Shown piece by piece: positions 1 to 7,182 of a DNA stretch of 39,715 nucleotides (position 1 is the stretch's first letter; each line of letters begins with the position of its first letter). A program made the position numbers and the translations under genes. The stretch is taken from positions 1 through 39,715 of the forward strand of contig JAQVCW010000032.1 in NCBI GenBank assembly GCA_028689585.1, given 5' to 3'. The notes below the pieces were generated by a model. The model saw only the letters and a program-made list of their open reading frames with translations, ran no database searches and was not told the origin of the DNA. This DNA is from Lachnospiraceae bacterium (GTDB lineage: Bacteria > Bacillota > Clostridia > Lachnospirales > Lachnospiraceae).

Positions 1-255
1 CATATAATAGAAATAGCAAACATTTAAAATTCTTGTCATAATCACAGCAACGCTATCATCCGTTTTAGAATGCCTTTTAATGTCTTCGGCAATAAGCTGG
101 ATGTCATGATCTGAAATATTTTCTTTGTCTGCCAACTCAAACATATGCTCATAAACAGCACAGCAACCACTGGTGTAATACCGTCCTTGAATGCATAAAG
201 ACCTTAATTCGGTTGCTGATAATTTAACTATCTTTTTATAATCGATTTTTTCCAT
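1..255 (-). CDS. Hypothetical protein, N-terminal 85 residues (runs off the window)
   Basis: An open minus-strand frame runs from ATG at 255 to the window edge with no stop, giving 85 residues that start MEKIDYKKIVKLSATELRSL. A strong AGGGAGGA ribosome site lies at 263-270, about 7 bases before the start, which supports real translation. The visible part is soluble and mostly helical in character, with a Cys-Cys pair near residue 35 and no signal peptide or membrane segment. I do not recognise the family. Its leader contains an inverted-repeat segment (280-574), and it is divergent from carAB. Base composition is more AT-rich than the carAB genes, which could mean that it belongs to an accessory or mobile segment to the left, but the window does not show that. 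Confidence 0.6.
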   Translation of the reverse strand, partial: MEKIDYKKIVKLSATELRSLCIQGRYYTSGCCAVYEHMFELADKENISDHDIQLIAEDIKRHSKTDDSVAVIMTRILNVCYFYYM

Positions 256-279
256 CTTTAAATCCTCCCTTGATTTAAC

Positions 280-574
280 AATCAATCAAAAACAAAAAGT
301 GCTGAGTCCTCTCGCTCGTTGATACTTCCGCTTAACAAATTCTTGGTATAGGGGTAAAGTGCTGATTGGCTCAACCTATGGTTTTCGTGAACTACTTCCC
401 AAACTATGCTTTATTGCCCTTTTGTTCCTGCTTTCTTCAACTGTTTTGCCGGGTCATGGTTATTCTTCACACGCTCTGTCTGTTTTTTCTACAGCTTAAC
501 TGCCATGTTACTTGCGTGTAGCCCTATCGCTTCACCCGGTCTTTCCTGCTTGCTTTTTAATTTTTTGATTGATT
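280..574. repeat. MITE-like segment bounded by 13-bp inverted repeats
   Basis: A 13-base arm AATCAATCAAAAA at 280-292 is repeated in perfect inverse at 562-574. The similarity continues inward imperfectly (AAAAAG-type blocks on both sides), giving about 23 bases per end. The 8-base word TGATTTAA flanks it as a direct repeat at 271-278 and 583-590. The interior has no open frame of note. Size, inverted ends and flanking direct repeats suggest a small non-autonomous element, but the right-hand direct repeat is 8 bases away from the arm, so it is not a clean target duplication. No transposase is visible. Confidence 0.35.
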
Positions 575-630
575 TCTTTTGATGATTTAATTATACAATT
601 TTCATTAGTGAAATTCAAAAAAAGAAATAC

Positions 631-659
631 TTGCAATCCGGAGAGCTTTATAGTATAAT
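631..659 (+). promoter_or_regulatory. Promoter candidate for carAB
   Basis: TTGCAA at 631-636 and TATAAT at 654-659 are separated by 17 bases, a good sigma-A match pointing at carA. The predicted start near 666 gives a leader of about 155 bases that includes the hairpin at 684-718. Confidence 0.6.
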
Positions 660-683
660 TTTTGCAATTTAAGTAACGGTTCA

Positions 684-718
684 CAAAAAAAGAAAGAGCT
701 ATTTTACTCTTTTTTTTT
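684..718 (+). terminator. T-rich hairpin in the carAB leader (terminator or attenuator)
   Basis: An AAAGAG arm, an 8-base loop and a CTCTTT arm followed by a long T run form a short, A/T-rich terminator-like hairpin between the best promoter and carA. The stem is weak. It could attenuate carAB, or terminate leftward traffic as a bidirectional element. No complete antiterminator was identified with confidence. Confidence 0.35.
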
Positions 719-820
719 GCGCAGATATGGATAAAGGTTAGCAAAGTGAATAAATATTGATAATTGATACTGATATTTAATACTGACAAAGAAGATAAAG
801 GAAAGGAATACGGTGAAAGT

Positions 821-2032
821 ATGAAGAAGGCATTTCTGATACTGGAGGACGGAACGGTATTTACCGGGACCGGCATAGGTTCCGAGCGGGAAGTCATCAG
901 TGAAATTGTATTTAACACATCCATGACCGGATATCTGGAGGTACTGACAGATCCCTCTTATGCAGGACAGGCAGTGACCATGACGTATCCGTTGATTGGA
1001 AATTATGGAATTTGCCATGAAGATATGGAATCGGATCGTCCCTGGCCGGACGGCTTTATTGTCCGCGAATTATCCCGTCTGCCCAGCAATTTCCGCTGCG
1101 AAGATACTATTCAGAACTTTTTGGAGCAGCATGACATTCCGGGAATAGCGGGGATCGATACCCGTGCCCTGACCAAGATCCTTCGGGAGAAGGGGACCAT
1201 GAATGGCATGATCACCACCAATGAAAATTATCAGATCGATGAAATCATCCCAAGATTAAAAGAATACACTACCGGAAAAGTGGTAGAAAAAGTGACCTGT
1301 CAGGAAAAATATGTGATGCAGCCATTGAGTGCTGATGCGGCACAGGGCGCAGAAGCGGCCGATGCAGTACAGGGCGCAGAAACTGCCGGCAAAGCGCAGG
1401 GGGCAGAAGCTGCCGATGCAGCACAGGGCGCAGAAGTGGTCAGCGCAGTCAACGGGCATTTCCGGGTGGCTCTCCTGGATCTGGGTGCGAAGCGGAATAT
1501 CGCCCGCAATCTGGTAAAGCGGGGCTGTGAGGTGACCGTCTATCCGGCACTGACCACTGCAGAAGAGATCATTGCTGCGGCTCCGGACGGTATTATGCTT
1601 TCCAATGGCCCCGGGGATCCCAAGGAGTGCACTTCTATCATAGAAGAGATCCGCAGACTGTATCATACAGAGATCCCGATCTTTGCCATCTGCCTGGGAC
1701 ATCAGTTGATGGCGCTGGCGACGGGAGCGGATACCCATAAGATGAAATACGGCCACCGCGGCGGCAATCATCCGGTAAAGGATCTGTCCACCGGAAGAGT
1801 GTACATTTCATCTCAGAACCACGGCTATGTGGTGGATACGGACAAGCTGGATCCGAACGTGGCAGTACCGGCATTTTGCAATGTAAATGACGGCACCAAT
1901 GAGGGACTTTCCTACACCGGAAAAAATATTTTCACTGTGCAGTTCCATCCGGAAGCCTGCCCGGGCCCTCAGGACTCAGGTTATCTGTTTGATCGTTTTA
2001 TGAAAATGATGGAGGTGAATAAAAATGCCTAA
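821..2032 (+). CDS. carA: Carbamoyl phosphate synthase small (glutaminase) subunit
   Basis: CarA hydrolyses glutamine and passes ammonia to CarB for carbamoyl phosphate, used in pyrimidine and arginine synthesis in the cytosol. The protein is 403 residues from ATG 821 (MKKAFLILEDGTVFTG), with GGTG at 812-815 as ribosome site. An upstream in-frame ATG at 764 is less likely because the family begins at the KAFLILEDG strand. The N-terminal CPSase domain covers about residues 1-150 and the class I glutamine amidotransferase domain about 190-385. The catalytic triad is visible: Cys291 in ICLGHQL, and His376 and Glu378 in FHPEACPGP. Between the domains is an unusual run of four 9-residue repeats (residues 171-205). 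The gene overlaps carB by 8 bases, which suggests translational coupling. Confidence 0.97.
   Translation: MKKAFLILEDGTVFTGTGIGSEREVISEIVFNTSMTGYLEVLTDPSYAGQAVTMTYPLIGNYGICHEDMESDRPWPDGFIVRELSRLPSNFRCEDTIQNFLEQHDIPGIAGIDTRALTKILREKGTMNGMITTNENYQIDEIIPRLKEYTTGKVVEKVTCQEKYVMQPLSADAAQGAEAADAVQGAETAGKAQGAEAADAAQGAEVVSAVNGHFRVALLDLGAKRNIARNLVKRGCEVTVYPALTTAEEIIAAAPDGIMLSNGPGDPKECTSIIEEIRRLYHTEIPIFAICLGHQLMALATGADTHKMKYGHRGGNHPVKDLSTGRVYISSQNHGYVVDTDKLDPNVAVPAFCNVNDGTNEGLSYTGKNIFTVQFHPEACPGPQDSGYLFDRFMKMMEVNKNA
1331..1435 (+). repeat. In-frame 27-bp minisatellite inside carA
   Basis: Four tandem copies (24, 27, 27 and 27 bases) encode the unit A-A-D-A-A-Q-G-A-E with small changes; every copy ends in QGAE. 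It sits in the linker between the N-terminal and glutaminase domains. Length is a multiple of three throughout, so the frame is kept. Confidence 0.9.
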
Positions 2033-5000
2033 GAATCCCGAAATCAAAAAGGTACTGGTAATTGGTTCCGGTCCGATCATCATCGGACAGGCGGCAGAAT
2101 TTGACTATGCGGGCACCCAGGCCTGCCGTTCTCTGAAGGAGGAGGGCATTGAGGTAGTGCTGCTCAATTCCAACCCGGCAACGATCATGACGGATAAGGA
2201 TATTGCGGACCGTGTCTATATTGAGCCTCTGACCGTGGAAGTGGTAGAGCAGTTGATCCTGAAAGAACAGCCGGACAGCGTGCTTCCCACCCTGGGCGGT
2301 CAGGCCGGACTGAATCTGGCGATGGAGCTGGAGGAGAGAGGCTTTTTAAAGGACCATAATGTAAAACTGATTGGTACTACGGCTCTGACCATCAAAAAGG
2401 CAGAGGACCGTCAGGAATTTAAGAATACCATGGAAAAAATCGGAGAGCCGGTAGCGGCATCTCTGGTGGTAGAAAATGTGGAAGATGGTGTGGAATTCAC
2501 CAAGACCATCGGCTATCCGGTGGTTCTGCGTCCGGCCTATACGCTGGGCGGCAGCGGCGGCGGTATCGCTCACAATTATGAAGAACTGGTGGAAATTCTG
2601 GAAAATGGACTCCGCCTTTCCCGTGTAGGCCAGGTGCTGGTAGAGCGCTGCATCGCAGGCTGGAAGGAAATAGAATACGAAGTGATGCGTGACGGCGCTG
2701 GCAATGTAATTACGGTCTGCAATATGGAAAATATTGACCCGGTGGGTGTGCACACCGGCGACAGTATCGTGGTAGCTCCTTCTCAGACACTGGGAGATAA
2801 GGAATATCAGATGCTCCGTACCTCTGCGCTGAATATTATCAGTGAACTGAACATCACCGGCGGCTGCAACGTACAGTATGCCCTGCATCCGGAGAGCTTC
2901 GAATACTGTGTGATCGAGGTGAATCCCCGTGTGAGCCGTTCCTCCGCGCTGGCTTCCAAAGCCACCGGTTATCCCATTGCCAAGGTGGCGGCGAAGATCG
3001 CGCTGGGCTACACCCTGGACGAGATCAAAAATGCCATCACCCACAAGACGTATGCCAGCTTTGAGCCGATGCTGGATTACTGTGTGGTAAAGATGCCGCG
3101 TCTTCCTTTTGATAAATTTATTAGTGCAAAACGTGACCTGACGACTCAGATGAAGGCTACCGGCGAGGTTATGAGCATTTGCGACAACTTTGAGGGCGGC
3201 CTGATGAAGGCAATCCGTTCTCTGGAGCAGCATGTGGACTGTCTGATGTCCTATGATTTCTCCGGACTGAGCGATGAGGCGCTGCATAAGCAGCTCTGCA
3301 AAGTGGATGACCGCCGGATCTGGGTAATCGCGGAAGCGCTGCGCAGAGGCATTTCCTATGAAGAAATCCATGAGATCACCAAGATCGATGTGTGGTTTAT
3401 TGACAAAATTTCCATTCTGGTGGAGATGGAGCAGGCGCTGCAGACGCAGGAGCTGACACCGGAGCTGTTAAAAGAAGCAAAACGGATTGAATTCCCGGAT
3501 AACGTGATTTCCCGTCTGACCAAAAAAAGTGAAGAAGAAATCAAGCAGATGCGCTATGCAAACGGCATTGTAGCCGCTTATAAGATGGTAGATACCTGCG
3601 CGGCAGAATTTGAGGCTGCGACTCCTTATTACTATTCGGTGTTTGGCAGTGAAAATGAAGCGATCGAGACCTCAGACCGGAAAAAAGTCCTGGTGCTGGG
3701 TTCCGGGCCGATCCGTATCGGACAGGGAATTGAGTTTGATTTCTGCTCCGTACACTGTACCTGGGCATTTGCAAAAGAAGGATACGAGACCATTATTATC
3801 AACAACAACCCGGAGACCGTCAGCACGGATTTCGATATTGCAGATAAGCTGTATTTCGAGCCCCTGACTCCGGAGGATGTGGAAAACATTGTCCGCTTGG
3901 AAAAACCGGACGGAGCAGTAGTTCAGTTCGGAGGGCAGACCGCCATCAAACTGACAGAGGCTCTGATGAAAATGGGCGTGCCTATTTTGGGAACCTCAGC
4001 GGAAAATGTGGATGCGGCCGAGGACAGGGAGCTGTTTGATGAGATCCTGGAGCAGTGCAGCATTCCAAGACCGGCAGGCGATACGGTATATACGGCTGAG
4101 GAGGCCAAAGCGGTGGCAAACCGTCTGGGCTATCCGGTGCTGGTAAGACCGTCCTATGTGCTGGGCGGACAGGGAATGCAGATTGCCATCAATGACGAGG
4201 ATGTGGAAGAGTACATTGGCATCATCAATCAGATCGCCCAGGAGCATCCGATCCTGGTGGATAAATATCTGGTAGGAAAAGAAATCGAAGTGGATGCGGT
4301 CTGCGATGGAGAGGATATTCTGATCCCTGGCATTATGGAGCATATCGAACGTGCCGGCATTCATTCCGGTGACAGTATTTCCGTATATCCGGCACAGAGC
4401 CTGTCCATGAAAATCAAGCGTGTGATTGAAGAATATACCAAGCGGCTGGCAAGATCACTGCATGTCATCGGTCTGATCAACATTCAGTTTATTGTCAGCA
4501 ATGACGAGGTGTATGTGATCGAGGTCAATCCCCGCTCCAGCCGTACCGTACCATATATCAGCAAAGTAACCGGAATCCCAATCGTGCCCCTGGCTACCAG
4601 AGTGATCCTGGGCGCTAAAATCAAAGAACTGGGCTATACTCCGGGGCTTCAGCCGGAAGCAGATTACTTTGCCATCAAGATGCCGGTATTCTCCTTTGAG
4701 AAAATCAGGGATGCCGATATCAGCCTGGGGCCGGAAATGAAATCTACCGGTGAGTGCCTTGGCATTGCCAAAACCTTCGATGAAGCACTGTACAAAGCCT
4801 TCCTGGGGGCAGGAATCAATCTGCCGAAGTACAAAAACATGATCATCACCGTAAAGGATGCCGATAAAGTAGAAGTTTTGGACATCGCAAAGCGATTTGA
4901 ACAGATCGGCTACCGCATTTACTCCACCAGGGGAACCTGCCGCGCACTGCGGGAATATGGCGTCAATGCCCGCCGGATCAACAAGATCGAAGCAGAATCA

Positions 5001-5222
5001 CCGAACCTGATGGACCTGATTCTTGGACATGAAATCGATCTGGTCATCGACACCCCGTCCCAGGGCGTAGGCCATGCCCATGACGGTTTCGTTATCCGCC
5101 GTGCGGCCATAGAGACCGGAGTCAACGTACTCACCTCACTGGACACCGCACAGGCCTTGATTACCAGTCTGGAGAACACCAGCATTCATAAGCTGACGCT
5201 GGTGGACATCGCCAAGATCTGA
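2025..5222 (+). CDS. carB: Carbamoyl phosphate synthase large subunit
   Basis: CarB joins bicarbonate, ammonia and two ATP into carbamoyl phosphate. At 1065 residues it has the normal full length. The two homologous halves are easily seen: each begins with a KVLVxGSGPI strand (about residues 9 and 552) followed by an ATP-grasp domain, with VIEVNPRVSRSSALASK and VIEVNPRSSRTVPYISK as matching metal and ATP-binding segments. The oligomerisation domain lies between (about 400-545). The C-terminal 130 residues form the MGS-like allosteric domain, where UMP or ornithine act in known enzymes. The ATG at 2025 overlaps the carA stop, and GGAGGTG lies just upstream within carA. No terminator follows directly; the stop is followed by the GGGGACGGTT array. 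Confidence 0.98.
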   Translation: MPKNPEIKKVLVIGSGPIIIGQAAEFDYAGTQACRSLKEEGIEVVLLNSNPATIMTDKDIADRVYIEPLTVEVVEQLILKEQPDSVLPTLGGQAGLNLAMELEERGFLKDHNVKLIGTTALTIKKAEDRQEFKNTMEKIGEPVAASLVVENVEDGVEFTKTIGYPVVLRPAYTLGGSGGGIAHNYEELVEILENGLRLSRVGQVLVERCIAGWKEIEYEVMRDGAGNVITVCNMENIDPVGVHTGDSIVVAPSQTLGDKEYQMLRTSALNIISELNITGGCNVQYALHPESFEYCVIEVNPRVSRSSALASKATGYPIAKVAAKIALGYTLDEIKNAITHKTYASFEPMLDYCVVKMPRLPFDKFISAKRDLTTQMKATGEVMSICDNFEGGLMKAIRSLEQHVDCLMSYDFSGLSDEALHKQLCKVDDRRIWVIAEALRRGISYEEIHEITKIDVWFIDKISILVEMEQALQTQELTPELLKEAKRIEFPDNVISRLTKKSEEEIKQMRYANGIVAAYKMVDTCAAEFEAATPYYYSVFGSENEAIETSDRKKVLVLGSGPIRIGQGIEFDFCSVHCTWAFAKEGYETIIINNNPETVSTDFDIADKLYFEPLTPEDVENIVRLEKPDGAVVQFGGQTAIKLTEALMKMGVPILGTSAENVDAAEDRELFDEILEQCSIPRPAGDTVYTAEEAKAVANRLGYPVLVRPSYVLGGQGMQIAINDEDVEEYIGIINQIAQEHPILVDKYLVGKEIEVDAVCDGEDILIPGIMEHIERAGIHSGDSISVYPAQSLSMKIKRVIEEYTKRLARSLHVIGLINIQFIVSNDEVYVIEVNPRSSRTVPYISKVTGIPIVPLATRVILGAKIKELGYTPGLQPEADYFAIKMPVFSFEKIRDADISLGPEMKSTGECLGIAKTFDEALYKAFLGAGINLPKYKNMIITVKDADKVEVLDIAKRFEQIGYRIYSTRGTCRALREYGVNARRINKIEAESPNLMDLILGHEIDLVIDTPSQGVGHAHDGFVIRRAAIETGVNVLTSLDTAQALITSLENTSIHKLTLVDIAKI

Positions 5223-6102
5223 CCGAAACCCGGGGACGGTTCTTCTGGTTTGGCCTTGCCCCGGCCTTGTCTGGCGGGGACGGTTTTTCCGGGGCAGCGG
5301 GGACGGTTCCTCCGGGGCAGCGGGGAGGGCGCCGGGTTGAGGGGACGGTTCTTTCAGCTTAGCCTTGCGCGAGCCGTGGGGACGGTTCTTCAGGGCGGAG
5401 CGGGGACGGCGGGTTGAGGGGACGGTTCCTTTGGCTTGGCCTTGCCGCAGGCGGGGCAGAGGGGACGGTTCTTTTGCCTTGGTCTTTCCCAAGGAAAGGA
5501 ACCGTCCCTTTGTTTGTTTGAACTTTGACTAAAAAACCGACCGGAACATTAGAAAGAGGGCAGAGGGCGCGGTTCTTTCAGCTTGGCCTTGCGCGAGCCG
5601 CGGGGATGGTTCTTTTGCCCTAGCCTTGTCCAACGGGGACGGTTCTTCCGGTTTGGCCTTGCTCTGGCGGGGCAGAGGGGACGGTTCTTTTGCCCTGGCC
5701 TTGTCCGGCGGGGACAGTTTTTCTGGCTGGTCTTGCCCCGGCGGGGCCGCAGGGAGGTCGCAGGGACGGTTCTTTTGCCTTGGTCTTTCCCAGGGAAAGG
5801 AACCGTCCCTTTGCTTGTTTGAATTTGACTGAAAACCCGGCCGGAACATTAGAGGGCGGAGCGGGGACGGTTCCTTTGGCTTGGCCTTGCCCCGGGCGGG
5901 GCAGAGGGCGTGGTTCTTTCGGCTTGGCCTTGCGCGAGCCGCGGGGATGGTTCTTTTGCCCTGAACTTGTCCGGCGGGGACGGTTCTTTTGCTCCGGCCT
6001 TTTCCAGAGTGCGGGGACGGTTCTTTTGCCTTGGTCTTTCCCCGAGGAAAAGAACCGTCCCCTTATTTTTTACGAGGAAAAGAACCGTCCCTTTATTTTT
6101 TA
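5223..6102. repeat. GGGGACGGTT repeat array (REP-like), non-coding
   Basis: This 880-base, very GC-rich stretch contains about 19 forward copies of GGGGACGGTT or one-base variants, each followed by a C/T-rich tail such as CTTTTGCCTTGGCCTTG and then a GGCGGGG or GCGCGAGCC block. Spacing is irregular, about 20-50 bases. At 5498-5508, near 5800, at 6051-6062 and near 6081 the motif appears inverted (GAACCGTCCC) and pairs with the copy just before it. A higher-order duplication of about 300 bases is visible: the GACCGGAACATTAGA-type segment near 5540 recurs as GGCCGGAACATTAGA near 5840, and the GCGCGAGCCG block recurs near 5368, 5592 and 5933. Open frames through it are low-complexity products of the repeat and not credible genes. 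Confidence 0.9.
6013..6071 (+). terminator. Strong hairpin with T tail closing the repeat array
   Basis: A 15-base perfect inverted repeat (6013-6027 with 6048-6062, GGGGACGGTTCTTTT) is followed by TTATTTTTT, a good intrinsic terminator shape that would stop carAB transcription. The 3' arm plus T tail is duplicated head to tail at about 6074-6102, so two competing pairings are possible. Confidence 0.7.
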
Positions 6103-6190
6103 TTTTAGAAAATATTAGGAATTTTACAAAAATTTAGCAAAAGTTCCAGAAATTTTACGCAATGTATTTGAAAAATGTACAATTATCTGC

Positions 6191-6234
6191 TTGCAATCTT
6201 ACGTTTTATCGCATAAAATAGAAAAGGATATAAT
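6191..6234 (+). promoter_or_regulatory. Promoter candidates for the phospholipase-like gene
   Basis: TTGCAA (6191-6196) is 17 bases from TAAAAT (6214-6219). A second option is TTTATC (6205-6210) with TATAAT (6229-6234). Both point at the gene starting at 6354; the sequence does not decide between them. Confidence 0.45.
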
Positions 6235-6353
6235 TTTAGTCTGAACTAAGAAAGGGAAGGCTGTAATTGATGTCCGGAAATGCTGTAATCAAAGTCCGAT
6301 AAAAAAATAAAAGGTGTAACCATAGTTTAGTTCAAGAAAGAAGAGGATAGACA

Positions 6354-6980
6354 ATGCGAAAGAAATCACATATATCTCTTGCAAAGTATCTTGTATCATC
6401 CATGAATGCGGGAGAATTGGATAAACATAGAAAAGCATTTTATCTTGGATCAATACTGCCGGATTGTAAGCCTTCATTTCTGACGAAAAAACATGAATTC
6501 GAAGGCACCTATGATAAATTGCAGGATAATATCCGGGCGCTGACGGTGGATTGCGACATGGACTGCAATGAACGTGTCTACTGGCGCAGAACAGGAGAAG
6601 TGATTCATTACCTGGCAGATTATTTTACATTTCCCCATAATGATACATATACAGGGACTCTGCGGGAGCATTGCATGTATGAAAAATATTTAAAGAATTA
6701 TCTGAAATATTATATCTTCAGCGGAAAAGCAGAAGAAAATAAAGAAAAGTTCCGTCATTTTACTACACTGGACGAACTGTTTGACTATATTGAACGGCGT
6801 CATGAAAAATACATGGGAAAAGAGCGGAATGTGGAAGATGATTCCCGCTATATTACCTGCCTTTGTCTGCAGGTAGCCTCCGGCATCTATCAGCTCAAAG
6901 TCCAGGCGGTTGATGAGCAGATCATAAGAGCGGCACAGAGTGCAGAACCGAACCAGACGGCAGCGCCTCAGGTAGCCTGA
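6354..6980 (+). CDS. Zinc-dependent phospholipase C family-like protein
   Basis: The product is 208 residues. Its start (MRKKSHISLAKYLV, then HRKAFYLGSILPDCKPSF) matches the N-terminal pattern I associate with the zinc-dependent phospholipase C family (PF00882): an early His, the GSILPD segment with a metal-ligand Asp, a KKHEFEGT histidine and a VIHYLADYFTFPHND block with two more His/Asp ligands around residues 83-95. There is no signal peptide, unlike secreted clostridial toxins, so a cytosolic metal-dependent hydrolase is more likely. The C-terminal half is charged and poorly diagnostic. Its substrate is unknown. The gene is monocistronic, with its own promoter candidates and a strong terminator. 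The ribosome site is weak (AGAGGATAGACA). Confidence 0.75.
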   Translation: MRKKSHISLAKYLVSSMNAGELDKHRKAFYLGSILPDCKPSFLTKKHEFEGTYDKLQDNIRALTVDCDMDCNERVYWRRTGEVIHYLADYFTFPHNDTYTGTLREHCMYEKYLKNYLKYYIFSGKAEENKEKFRHFTTLDELFDYIERRHEKYMGKERNVEDDSRYITCLCLQVASGIYQLKVQAVDEQIIRAAQSAEPNQTAAPQVA

Positions 6981-6993
6981 ATTTATTAATAAT

Positions 6994-7053
6994 ATCCCCT
7001 CTCCACCTGCTTTTCGTGTACAGAACACGAAGCGGTGGGCAGGGGATTTTTTA
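6994..7053 (+). terminator. Intrinsic terminator after the phospholipase-like gene
   Basis: A long interrupted stem (CCCCT with AGGGG outside, CTTTTCGTGT with AACACGAAG inside) closed by an ACAG loop is followed by TTTTTT. It begins 14 bases after the stop codon at 6980. Confidence 0.85.
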
Positions 7054-7091
7054 GTTGGATGGAAACGGAAGGGGAAAAGAAGCAGCCAGAA

Positions 7092-7128
7092 TAAAAAATA
7101 AGGCCACCGCGCAAACAGACGGGTGGCC
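7092..7128 (-). terminator. Intrinsic terminator of the ABC-F gene (minus strand)
   Basis: Read on the minus strand, GGCCACC and GGTGGCC arms (7122-7128 and 7102-7108) are followed by TTATTTTTTA. It lies about 55 bases after the ABC-F stop and separates the two convergent genes. Confidence 0.8.
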
Positions 7129-7182
7129 ATGCCATGTCCATTTGCGCGACAGCCCGGATCTGATGAGGCAGTCATGCTGAAT

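Noticed and set aside
2346-3371. A 341-codon minus-strand frame within carB
   Set aside because: It is a shadow of a strongly conserved sense gene without translation signals.
5136-5849. Two Pro/Lys/Ala-rich minus-strand frames of 106-118 codons, and plus-strand frames through the same stretch
   Set aside because: They are translations of the GGGGACGGTT repeat in other frames, with low complexity, no ribosome site and no family features.
5223-6102. CRISPR-like array
   Set aside because: The repeats are short, unevenly spaced, partly inverted and followed by similar rather than unique spacers, with no cas genes.
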